From Anisodus tanguticus (taxonomy: Eukaryota > Streptophyta > Magnoliopsida > Solanales > Solanaceae), in contig JAVYJV010000034.1 in the NCBI GenBank assembly GCA_034509755.1, positions 124,001 to 188,000 on the forward strand: a DNA stretch of 64,000 nt, given 5' to 3'. This document shows positions 21,182 through 33,873 of this stretch, one piece after another (position 1 is the stretch's first letter; the number at the start of each line of letters is the position of its first letter). Under the pieces are notes generated by a model. That model was given only the letters and a program-made list of their open reading frames with translations. It had not been told where the DNA came from and made no database searches. The position numbers and the translations under genes were made by a program.

Positions 21182-24100
21182 TATATATTGGTTTCAAATT
21201 AATTGACATTAAGTTATTATTTTTTGGTTTATAAAAACTGAATAATATTTGTTTTTGTTTACATTTTCAACACATGCAAGATTAGGGAAAATTTTTTTTT
21301 AAAAAAAGATAAAAGGTGTCGCTTTATTTTAATTTGAAAATAATTTTTCAATTTAATCAAAATTTTAATGAGATGAAGTTTATATGAAATCGATCAAGAC
21401 ATAAGGATTTTATTTTTGAAATATTTGTATACTATAGGTTAGTCGATTTATTTTTAATTTATCTTATTTATACTAAAATTGTATTTGTGTGATTGAATTT
21501 TCTTTTTAACTTGAGAATTTCGAAATTGATTAATTGAAAAAGTTGCACAAGGTTTTTTAATAGAATTAATTAAAACTCTAAATATTTTTTACATTTGAAA
21601 AGATTATTCTCAATGGTTTATAAAATAACAAAGTAAAAAATGATTTTGTGGTTTATCAAAATTTATTCAAACAATTAATCTTAAACTTTTTTTTTCTTTT
21701 TTACTAATTTCGAATTAATTTTAATTTCTAAATTTTCTTTTTCTTTAAATTGCTATTTTAAGTCTTTTCCATATAAAAAATAGAATAATCAATCTTGTTA
21801 AAAAATAAACTAAAAAGTTTATTTAATTCAATTTAACAAATTAAATTGTTTTCAAAAAACAAAAAAAAAAGACGAAGGAAAAAAATATTTTGATTTAGCT
21901 TTTAACAAGTTTAGCATTCAAAACGCGAATTCATTTAGTGGGTCAGAAAGTCAGTGTAAATAAACTAGCTGAAAAAAAATTGTAAAAAAGAAAAAGCTAA
22001 ATTTTTTTTAATTTAATTAGCATTAGTATTCTTTTCTAAATTACTTCAGGTTTTTCTAAAAATAAATTTACAAACAAAATTTTAAAGAATTTTTTCTCAG
22101 TTTTTTAAGAGCAACTTTATTAAAAATTAATCTTCCTAAATTTAATTTTTATGCACATTTTGTTTATATGATCATATACTTTATTTGAATTCAAATTGTA
22201 AATTAAAATTAATTTCTATTTAGAGAAATATTTGATCGAAAAATGATAAGAAATATTAAAGATGCTTCATAATAAGAAATTTTTTTAATACTCATTCAAC
22301 CTATAAACATAATTTTAAGAAAAAAGTTGAAATTTGTTTAACGCTGTTATATTATTTGCTCGATTTAGCATTTTTGAAATGTTTATCTAAAAAAAATTTT
22401 TTGCATATATATACTTAGGTGATTTTCGGAAAAAGAAGTTTAAAGGTATTAAACATTTTTATTTGATTTAATGTTTTGATTTTATGAACAAATATTTTGA
22501 CTTGTTCGAAAATTTTCTTTATTAACTTTAAATTGAAGTTTTTTTTAATGAAAAATTAAAAATATTTTAGTTTAATGTTTATTCAAAAATTTTTAAGATG
22601 AAAATTTGAAAACATTGAATTATAATGTAAAACTTTTGTTTTGTTTAACAACTTGTTTAAAAATTTGAATCTTAATTATTTCATTTATTTACTCCATTTT
22701 CAAAAACAGTTTTTCAATTACAAAATAACCGAAAAAAAATTTTAATATTATCAATTCTTAACTTCAATATTCTCAATTTTGTTTGTTAAAAATATTCAAT
22801 TTTTTAATATGTTGCTGTTTCAATGTTTTTCTGAATTTTCTGTTTTTTAATTTCTTTTTTAATAATTTTCTTTCTTTTCGATTTTAAACTTTTTCTATAA
22901 TTTTCTGAATTATTCCTAATTTATTTTTTTAGCGCTAATCTATTTTTTTTTAAGAGTATTTTTTTGTTTTCTTCTTATAACTTTTATTCTTTTAACTTTT
23001 TTTTAATTTTTATTCTTTTAAATTTTCGGTTAATTTTCTGTTAATTTGGTTAAAAATTTTTTCAATTTTTTAATAACTATTTAATTAAGTTTAAAAATAA
23101 TTAAATAACTATAAAAAGACATTTTTTAATTCAAAAAGTTTTAAATAGTTCAAGTTAAAAATTAATTTTTAATAAAAAAACTTTTAATTTTTCTTAACTT
23201 AAAATAATTCATTTTAAACTCAACCAAATGATTGCTTAATTACTTTTTAATAGTTTATTAGATGCAAATTTTTAAATTATATCTAATTAAATTTTTGAAG
23301 AAATTTTTTTGTGTTAGTTTTATAGCTTTATTTTTTGAATACGATTTTCAATAATTCAATCAAAAATGTCAAAAAAAAATTTTTTTTTTTACGTGGGTCA
23401 CCTGTTTTAATATACCTATTATTATGTACAACTTTTTTTTGTAAAAAAAAAAAATTTAAAGAAAAAATGAATATTTACTGTTTGATGAATATCAAAAATT
23501 TTGACTAAGATTTCCACCCAGTTTTCTTAAAAATCGTAATTACAGGTTTATTTGGGCGCGTGATCAAGTTTAAATTCCATGTATTTTTAAAAAGATTTTT
23601 TAAGTTTTTTTAATAAAAGTTTATGAGAAAATGCATCAAAAAATTTGACAAAATTTTATTTGGACATCAAATTTTTTTTTTGTTTAAAAAATTACTATTC
23701 TCAAATATTTTTTTTATTTTTTTTTAAAGATAATTAGTAGAAAATGAGTTTGTTAAATATTGCGTGTTTTATTCTAAGTAATTAAAATTAATTATTATAC
23801 AGTTGAATTTAATTCAATCAACTTTTATTTTCTAAAATTGAAAACTTAGTATTTTACAATTATGCAAAAACTAATTTGTAAAATAATAAATGACTATTAG
23901 TTTTATAAAAAAAAAATTTTATTTTGTTACATTTTTTGATCAAAACTTTAATTTCAACTTAAAATTAAAAGGCATTCTATCAAAAAATTGATTGATCATA
24001 AATATTTTGAAGATTTAATTTTGTGTTAAAAAGACAAATAAAAAAGTCAAAAAGATTTTAAAATTTTGTTAAAAAATTTTTATACAAAAGTTATTCAAAA

Positions 24101-27100
24101 TAATTGTAAAATATTTGAATATAAATACTTTTTTATAAGAAAAAAATTGGTGAATAGACAAAAAAATTTAAATTTAAATATAAAAAATTGCATTAACTAG
24201 CAAAACTAAAGATAATTTTTTTTTTAGTAAAGGCCAATTGAAAAATATAAAAACAATGTTCAAAGAAATGGATTTTTAATTCTTAAAAAAGCTGTTTCCT
24301 ATTTTTTTATTGTTTTAAATAATTTTCATAAAATGTGTTTGACAAACTCAAATTTTAAACCAAAAGTGTCTTTTCAAGTTTTTTTTTATTCAAATCAAAG
24401 TTTTTTTTTGTAAACTTTTTAATAAGAATTTTTTTGAAAATATTGAGTCGAAATAATTAGAAATAATTTCCAGTAAAAATAGCTAAATAAGGATTAAAAT
24501 TTAAATAGATAAATATGATATAAATGGTAAAAGATTTTAGTACCAAAAAAAGTTTATCAACATTAAGTAGAGATAAAGTTAAAATCAAAAAAAAATAAAT
24601 TAAAATTCAACTAATATTGGAATGTATAACGTGTTTTAAAAAATTTTGATGAAAATAATTAATCAATTAGCCAAAAAAAATTTAACTTTTTTAAATATTG
24701 AACCTTTTAAATAAGCAAAAATTTAAAATTAAAATTTGAACATAAAAAACTTTATTAAGATACTAATTTGAATTAACCAAGTTTAAATATATAAACATAG
24801 AGGCTAATAAATAAAACAGCAAAAAAAAACTAGCTTAAACAAGTTATTTGAGACATTTGAATTAGCTTTTAGAATAATTTATGCCTAAAATAATACTTTA
24901 ATTCCTTAAAAAAACTTTTTACTAAAGAAATTTTTTTTATAATTTTAATTAAGATAATAAAGCATTTTTTTGATTAATTTTCATGAAACAAAATATTCAA
25001 TTTACTGGATAATCTGATCTATTTATTTGAAATTCTATTTAAATACTTTTATCTAATTTTTATCTTTATTCATTAAAAACATTATTAATTTTGATTGACA
25101 GGTTATTAAAACAAAAAAAACTACTAATAAAGTTATTAGATTTTTTTTAAAAAAATTAATTGTTTGTCATTTTTAAGTTTCATTTTATATGCAAATCATA
25201 GTTTTAAATTTTATTCCTCTCAAATTTATTAAAAACTAAAATATCATTTTTGTTATAAAATCTTTTCTAGTCTATTATTCTTTTACCTTAAATGATGATA
25301 AAACTCTTTTAAAAATTTGAATTTTTTTCTCTAAATTTTTATTAAAATTTTGTTAAACCACTTTTCATGTTTAACTGAATAAAAAAAGAAGCAATAAAAT
25401 TTAATTGATACAACTCTATTTTTAAGCAAAAAATTTTTAATGCATTCAAATAGCCTAATTGAACATAACCGAAATGTGCATTTGAATTATGTTATTTTTT
25501 CAATTATTAGTCTAAGCTAAAGGCTTGTAATCGAGAAAATTGAGTCACAAAAAAAACTTTAGACTTTTAAAAAAAAAAAAGAATCAAAACTTGAATTTGG
25601 ACTTAAATTAATATTCCCAAAAGAGATTTATTTTTATAGAAAAATTTAGCCAAACATGAAATAAAAATTTACACTTATCTTTTTTTATGAATAAAAAGTT
25701 CCAAATCAATAAAATTTCTCACCTGTCGAAATTTTTGTTAATGAAAAAATCGTAAAATTTTTCACAAAATTAAAACTTGAAATTTTAAATTATAGGAAAA
25801 ACTTAAAAATTTGCAAAGTTGAAGAAAAAATTGTCTAATAGGTAAAAGTAGAAAACCATGTATTATGAAACAAATTTTTTATTGTAACTATGTTTTTTTT
25901 AACGGTACTTGTATGTGAGAAGGCGTTTTTTTTTTTTTGAATTAACCCACCTAAATTGAAGTTTAAAATACTGGTTAAGTGAATATTTTTTTTCAATTAA
26001 ACTGAAATCATCTTTTCGATAATTTTTAACATTATATACTTAAGAATTACGTGAAATTCAATTTTTAAATAAGGGTGTTGTTTGTTTACTATTTGACCTC
26101 TTAACAACAGGTAACTATGATTTTTGATTATTTATTTAAAAACCAAATTATTTATCTTTATTTAAATTGATTAAAACATTATTAATGTTTATACTTTGTT
26201 TTTAATGATTAATTAATTTTAAAGCTATTATACTTATATTCTAACTTTTTCCAAAAAAGTAATTAAGCTTTAAAGGATTAATGTACATGTTTTATAAATT
26301 AAGAAAAAAACTTATTTGAATTATCTTTTTACAACAAAATTGTTTTAAACTCTTTAAAAACTTTAAAACAATGTATTTGAATAAAAAAAAAGTTTAAGTG
26401 TTTTTTGTAGACATTTTTTAAATTTTATACAAAGTTTTTTTTTAACCATTTCAATGCATAGTAAATTTAAAAACAAAATTCAACACAAAGTTTTTATTAA
26501 GATGCGTGATCTTTATTTTGAAGATTAATTAAAAAAATAAATAATTTTTAAATAAGTAAATTGAATTTAGTAGATTTATTTAAAAATTTAATGAGAATGC
26601 GCGTAAACGTTTAATTTTTCCGTTTGCTATTTTTCTTATATTTTCAACACATTCATTTGAAAGCTTCATTCTGCTTTAGTAGTTGTTAGAGCTTTCAATA
26701 AAAAAAATTTGTTTTTTTTCAATGTGAACTAAGTCTTAAACTTTAAATTATTTTCTTCTCAAAATTGTTAAGATTTTTTTAAATAAGTTAAAATTTAATT
26801 CAGCTTTCAAAAGAATATTAATCTTGAATCTTATTGAGTAATTTTTTGTTTTTTATTAGTTTGAACTTTGACATTTTTTTTTTTTTAATTTCAATTGATT
26901 TATTCACATGAGTGTTTTTCATCAATGAAAATTAATGATTCTAAAAGTGAAATCTATTGATAAATTTATACAAATGTGATCGAGATTTTCAATAATTTAA
27001 AAAGTTTCAATAAAACATTAATTATTGATTTTGTTTATAAACTTTATTTAAAAGCAACAGTTTTATACTTTGATTGATTTAATTGATTTTTTTTTTTTGA

Positions 27101-27571
27101 AACTCTAATTATTATATAATTCTGGTCAATTAAACAACTTTTGGTCAACTTGTGTTTTAAAAAAAAAATGTTTTATAATTTTTTATTAACGATTATTCGC
27201 GTGACTTGAAATATTTTAAAGATGTTTTTTTAAAGTAGTTTATGATTTTTTTTAAACTAATTAGTATTAAATTTTAGCGTACATTTTAATTTAAAATTTG
27301 TTTCAACTTTTAAGTTCATTTTTATTACGAGTTTCAGGTTCAAGTTTAGCATTTTTTTGAAAAGTTTTTGAAACTTTTAAATTAAAAACTTTTTCAAATT
27401 AAAATTTTTTCGTATTCAAATTAATATAAAGTTTAATCATTATTCAAATTTAAACAGAATATTCTTTTTACTTCAAACTTTATAATAATTAAACTGTTTA
27501 TTAGCGAAATTAAAATCAATAGAAAATTTTGATAGAATTTCATAAATCTTTTTAATATAAAAATTTTAATC
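21182..27571. other. 6.4-kb AT-rich intergenic region
   Basis: Between NPRL2 (-) and the beat-like gene (+). Long runs of A and T, stop codons in every frame, no open frame above chance and no RNA gene recognised. Small GC-richer patches occur near 21,920-21,970, 23,390-23,430, 23,540-23,590 and 25,890-25,960. None reads as an exon. Confidence 0.5.
21317..21324 (+). promoter_or_regulatory. TGTCGCTT element, copy 3 (NPRL2 promoter)
   Basis: 136 nt upstream of the minus-strand NPRL2 start, so in reverse orientation relative to that gene. It is preceded by AAAAGG, compared with AAAAGA at copy 1. Confidence 0.35.
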
Positions 27572-30500
27572 ATGCTTCAACCTAGGTGGCTTTTCATCTT
27601 TTTATTTTTTATTTTAATTAACTCAAGTAAGTTTAAAAACTTAATTTTTTATTAAAATTTTTTCTTTAAAAAAACATTAATCTTTCAAACTTGAAAGCGG
27701 ATAACTGATTTATTCAAAAAAAAAAAAACTTTTTTTGATGATCAAGATAATTATAGTTTGAAAAAGTGTTAAAGTTGATGATGATTTTGCAAAATATTCT
27801 TTTTTTAAAGAAAACTATGTACATGCTGTAAATAACAATTGTATTTTTAAAATTTCTTGATTTGCCTACTTTACAAGTGAATTCGCTGATACATTAGGGA
27901 CAATATTAAAATTCTTTTTTAAGAAATCGACTTTTTTTTTCTCTTTAAACTCATTTACTCTATTTTTAACAAATTTAAAATAAAAAAGGTTGTTACAAAG
28001 ATTTAATGCAAGTTGCATTTAAATTTTTCTTGTTTTTTTTTTTCTTTTTTGTTTACATTTGGTTAGCTTTTTTTCTCTTTACTTTTTTCTTATGTTTTTT
28101 TCAATAATTTTTTTTATATTTAGAGCTTTTTTTTTAATTTTTTGAAGCATAAAAAAATATACTGGATTGTTGTTGCACCCTAGAGTGTTATTTAAACTCA
28201 TTGTAAATAATTTGACCCTAAAAATTTAAAAATTATATTTTTATGAATTTTTTGATAAGCCAGATTTTATCTTTTAAAAAGAACGGAATTTTTTTTGTTT
28301 TAATTAGCGAGAAAAAAAGATTCAATTAAATAAAAATTTCCCGAAGTATTTAAGATGATGAAAAGTAGAGATGTATAAATTTTTAGCATCTATTGACATA
28401 ACATTGAAATAAATTATCAATAGAATTTTAAAAAAAAAAAAGTTTTTATCTAAATTTACAAATGAATAGTGTTTTTTTTTATTTTTGCAAAAAAAAAAAA
28501 TTCAACTGCTAATGAAGATGCAAATGATGTTTTGAAATTTTGAATAACTTCCGGTTTTATCCATCTAACCATAATTAAGAGTAGAGTTTAATTGTTTTAT
28601 AAGAAGGATGTAAAGAAAAATAGTTGAATGATTTTTTTATTTAGACAAAAAAAGATCAAAATCTAGAAAAAAAAACAAAAAATTATAAGAAGGTCGCTAT
28701 TACTTTTTCATTTTAACTTTTTGTCTTGTTACTTAAACAAGAATAAAGATTTTTATACATCCCATTCCTTGTTATTAAAAGAAGTAACTTAAATTTTTTT
28801 TTTTTACTTGTTCATTGAAAACAAAAAAACTTGAACTCGAATAGTAATTTTTTTTCTATTCTTTTCATATAAGCTTTATATTTTGTTTAAGAAAACTAAA
28901 AAGAATAGATTATTAAGCTAAAATGTTAATTTTTTTTCTATCGACAAATATAAAGCGCAACAATCAGTTCAAAAAAGAATTTTTTCTAGAAATTTGATTC
29001 ATTATTTTCTAAAAATAAAAAGATTTATTTTTCTAATTATTGTTCATTATGATTGATTGTGTTAAAACAAAATAAGATTTTTATCAAATCATTAGATTTT
29101 TGATTTAATTAAGAATAGACATTTTTTTTTTTACATTAAGGTATTTTCTAAGAAAAAGAAAACTTGATTAGAATCATAATTTGATTCTTAATTATTTTTT
29201 TGTTTAAATTTTTCTAAACTTTACTTTTGATTTATTGAATGTCTATTAAAATTTGAATTCTCTATAAAATAGTATCAATGTTAATTTAATCAAAATAGAA
29301 AGGAAATAAATCTTAAAATACTTGAATTAGTTTATAAAAATATTTTTTGAAAAAAATCGTGTGTTTATTAAATTTTTTGCACAATTAAATGTGTACCTGA
29401 CTTGGTTAAAACTACTAGTAATATTGAGTTTATAACCCCATAATTAGATGCTAAGCCTGGATGACAATCACCAATTAAAGCTATGTACTTTTTAATGTAA
29501 AAAAAATAATCACTGTTTTACAATACTAACTGCCTTAATTGTTCTGTTTTATTAAAAAAAAAAAATTTTTTTTATTTAAAAAAACGGAAATACAAGTTCG
29601 TTTGTTTTTTTTTTTTTGTTTTGACATTTTTTTGTTTTGAGCTTTAGTTCAAAAGTGAAATAAAAATGCTTAAAAAGCTTTAGGTTTGTAATTAAGTATT
29701 ATGATACCTGCCTTTGGATAAAATTTCTTTGTAACATTATGTTTGAAATTTTTTTTCTGAAAATAAATGACTAATTTTTTTTTTCATTCTACGAATATTA
29801 TGTAAATTAAGAAGAAAAAAAAATTTTTTTTGCTTAAGTCAATCACTAATTAAATTTTTTAACTTCATAAAGCATAATTGAAAATTGCATTAACTTTTCA
29901 AAATAAATAATCCGTTTTAAAAATTTTTTTCTAAAAAAATAATTTTTTTTTCAGAAGTTAACACTTTAAGTATAGTTAGAGCAATTTTACCTTCAAATGT
30001 AAATTATGGCAATTCTTTATGGCTAAATTGTACACATGATTTACCTAGAGAAAAACTTTATTCAATTAAATGGTACAAAGATAGTCAAGAGTTTTATCAG
30101 TATATACCATCAAATAAACCACCTAAACGTCAATATCCTTTAGAAGGAATTTATCTAGATGTAAGTATAAATTTTAATAAAAAACATTTTCTGCTTTTTA
30201 TTTAATTTAAAACATAATTTCATATTTTTAATTTAATTATTTAAATTTTATTAAATTTGAATTTCAAAATTTGAAAAATTATTTAGAGAGAAATTATTCA
30301 TAGAATTTATTTGAAGAAATTATTTTCAAAATTAATTTTTATTAAAATTTTTAGCTAAAAAAAAGTTATTTTGGTAATGTTTATCTTAAACGTACAGATC
30401 ATAATTCTGCTGGTAACTACAAATGTGAAATATCTTCTGAAGCTCCATTATTTAAAACTTTACGCGATATTAAACAATTAAAAATAAAATGTAAGTTTTT

Positions 30501-33500
30501 AAATTTCACTCACAAAACTTTTTTAATAAAATTTAAAAAAGAAGTTTTTAAAAACCTTTTAAAAAAATCAATAGAGATTTTAAATAGCTTAAGTAACTTT
30601 TTATTTTTAATTTAAGAAACTTTTTTTTTAGTGAAGTTACGATAAAAGTAAAAACTTAGACAATTTTATTATAAAATTCAATCTACTTTAATATTTATTT
30701 AATTTTTTTTAACTTCCGGTGTGGTCATAATTCAATTAAACTTAAGTCTAGAAATTGACAGGTCCATCGTTGCGTATTATAAAACCACAAGTTCATTTTT
30801 TTCACAAGCTTTAGTAGGATTTGCTTTTTGATACTAGTTTAGAGAAAATATATAATTGTTTTTTACCAATAAAACTTCTGCACCTTTATAAAAATTTATC
30901 ATTAGTTATCTTTTAAAATAAAATAAAAAAGTTTTTCTGACTTTTTAAACTTATTTTAAATGATTAATTTTAGTCTTAAAGCAAAAAATTTTATCCAAAA
31001 AAAATTTTTTTTGAAATAGTTTTGGAATTTAAATAAATCTTATAAATAAAGTGTCATCTTTATTATAATAAATTTCATTTTAGATCAATGAAAGTTTTAT
31101 TGTTTTTACAAAATTATGAAAAACAATAAATTTCTCTATAAATTTAAAAAAAATTTAAATAAAGACATAAAGCAATCAAGTTTTTTTTTAAATTTTAATT
31201 ATAAGTAATAAGAATTTCAATACGAAACTAAATTAATTTTTTTGTTTTAATAAAGTATTAATTTTTAGGTCTAGAGTTATTAATTATAAAATAACTAAAT
31301 ATGCATAAACTGCACGCAATAATTAAAATAGCTGCTAAATTTTTATTATTCTCTAAAAAATTTTACTACAAAATTTGAAGAAAAAGTAAATTTAATAAAA
31401 AAAAAGTTTAAATCGTCAAATTAAACTGTAAAAAAATTTTTTTCACTCATTATAGACATCTAGGATAATTACAAGTAAAATCTGTTATAAATAGTATCGA
31501 ACTACTTAATACTTTTTTGTAAACTTTTTTAATTTTGGTTTTTTATTCTCTTGATTTTTCATAAAAGAAATTTCATTAAAATTGTAATTGAAACTTTGTT
31601 AGTTTTATAATTAGCTTTAAAAAAAGAAAATTTTTCTTTTCATTAAGTTTACTGATTAAGAATTTACTTAGTTAAATTTTATTGATGTTTTTTATTAGTA
31701 ATTTAGTTGTATTGTCATACTTTAGGTCAAAAATCTAGTTAAAAAAAACTTATTTATACTGAAATAAGCAAAAATAAAGTTAACTTCCGTAGACTAAAAA
31801 AAGAATTTATAAAAAACTGTAAAAAAAAAAATTTAATGATGATTTTAAAAGAAACATTCATCTTTACTAAAAAGGTATCAAAAAATTTTTGATCAAAACA
31901 AGCAAATTTTGACAACAAATTTTCTTTTACGTTTTTTTTATAATTAAGGTTAAAAAGTTCTGGGAAAAAATTTTTTTTTTGTTTGACAATTGAATTGTTT
32001 TTTCAAATTAAGTATTTTGCTTAATCACTTTTTAAATAAGAATTTTTAGAATAATAAAAGTATGAATAAAAAATCAACATCAATTTTATATATTTTATAC
32101 CGCAGGTTTTTAAACTATTTACATTTTAAAAGTTTTGTAATAAAAAGTAATGATTAAAAGGTCAACGGTCAATCGATAGTACATAGTCTTTTTATAAAAG
32201 ATAATGATGCTTCTTTTCTTTTTTTTTGAAGTAAATAATCATTTCTCATATTGAGCTTTAGAAAGAGTCACAACCTAATTCAAATTAATTACATTTATTT
32301 TTTTTTCTGCTTTACTAACAAGGTAATAAACTTGTAACCTAGGTAGACTTTTTTAACTGTTTTTTAAAAATCGAATTTAGATTAATGTTTTTTTTCTCAT
32401 TTTTATTTTTGTGTATTTTAGATTGAGTTAAACAAAAAAAAAATTTTTCTTCGTTAAATCCAAAATTAAAAACGCAGTCATTAGTGAGTGTTTCAAAATT
32501 TAAAACATTTTTCAAAAGAGTTCCTAAAAGTTTTTTTTTTTTCAAAAGTCAATAGAACCTTATTACTTCTTTTATCATTTTATGATTTTAAATTGATTTT
32601 TTTATTAGTAGAATGACAAAACAAAACTTTGAAATGTTTTAAAAAACAAAAAAGTGAAAATGTATATTTGAATGATAAATTTAGTGTTAAATGGCGGGAA
32701 ATAAAAAATGATCATAAAAATCTGTGCACTTTAGCCCTTAAGTTAAAAATAATTTATTATTTTTTAAGATTTTTATAAAGAAGCAGATGTTTAGAAAAAA
32801 ACTAATAACTTTTAAATCATTTTTAATAAAAAAAAATTTCTAATTTAATTTTTTAATAGTTTTATTACAAACTGACCACTAATTTGTAATGTTCCCTAAT
32901 TTTTAAAGTTTTATCGAATTTTTGTCAAGTTTCATAGTTTTAAATAACGATATTAATAAAAGGTCTTTTCTTGCCCATGTATATTAAGCTTTCAAATTTA
33001 AATACATTTTTATTTCAGGTCACACTATCAAGTAATTAAAATACATACAGTGGCGAATTTATTAGGTTAGCTAGGTACATAAATTATAAATTGAAACAAA
33101 AATATTGAATAAAATTATTTAACTCTAATCATACCTTTTATCTGTGTACATTTTTTTTTGCTACAAAAAATAGTTAATTGATTAAAAAAGCGCCATCTTC
33201 TTTAAAACAATATTTTTTTATGTTTGTACCAATTATTTTTTTTTAGATTTTAATGATGATTTTAAAACACGCAAATAACCATCGATTTATTAATTTCATA
33301 TCAAGCTTTTTTACATTAACTTAAATTTGATTTATTCAAAATAAAATATTGATTAGCATCTTTAAATGATTACTTGAATTTGTTTTATAAAAAAATTTGG
33401 TTTATAAAAAAGTTTAATTTATAAAAAAATTTGTTTTAAAATTCGTGTAAGGTTTAGATTATTTTAAAATAATTTTGTACTAGTGAAGAGAATATTTAAA

Positions 33501-33873
33501 AAAAAAATTAATTTGTAATTTGCTTGCAAATGATCGCATTGATCTTTACTAAATTATGACGAATAATTTTTTTTTTGAAAGGGCTTGGCATTTGTTTGTA
33601 ATTGAAAAAAAAACTCGACTTTTCAATCTTACTCCCATAAACCCTTTATAATTAAAAATAATAAAAGTTTTTTTTTAAAGCGTTTTTATTAAAGCTTCTC
33701 TTACTTTAATTATAAAAACTTCTTTTTTTTTGAACTAAAATCTGATAATTTTTTTTTTTTTTGTCTTAGATAATTCTTCATTCTCTATTAATCAAGTTTC
33801 TTGTTGGTCATTAAGCTTGTTCATTGCAATATTTCAATTAACATTTTGTAACTTCCGTCCATCTTTTTTTTAA
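27572..33873 (+). CDS. beaten-path (beat) family immunoglobulin cell-surface protein
   Basis: Exon 1 at 27572-27626 encodes a signal peptide (MLQPRWLFIFLFFILINS). Exons 2 (29955-30160) and 3 (30355-30490) encode one V-type Ig domain: strand B Cys44 in WLNC, core Trp58 in LYSIKWYKD, the beat hallmark EFYQYIPSNKPPKRQYPL then GIYLD, and strand F Cys111 in SAGNYKCEISSEAP. These are typical of beat proteins, arthropod guidance molecules that bind Sidestep-family receptors. Intron phases (1, 0, 1) agree. A candidate last exon at 33770-33873, behind a 16-T tract and TTAG acceptor, continues in phase. It encodes NSSFSINQVSCWSLSLFIAI and a further hydrophobic stretch before TAA, total 166 residues. 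That tail could be a GPI or membrane anchor. No second Ig exon was found, so the last exon and the one-Ig architecture are inference; exons 1-3 are firm. Introns are 2328, 194 and 3279 nt. Confidence 0.7.
33383..33434 (+). repeat. short tandem repeat, about 17-nt unit
   Basis: Three imperfect copies of a unit like TTTATAAAAAAATTTGG, inside intron 3 of the beat-like gene model. Confidence 0.55.

Noticed and set aside
29390..29490. GC-richer patch reading like a mitochondrial rRNA fragment (ATTAGATGCTAAGCC)
   Set aside because: Only a few bases resemble a 12S-type motif; no extended rRNA similarity could be followed, so neither a mitochondrial insertion nor an RNA gene is supported.
32339..32545. 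68-codon minus-strand frame inside the beat-like intron
   Set aside because: Lys/Phe/Asn-rich product of the kind AT-rich DNA yields by chance, with no family resemblance.
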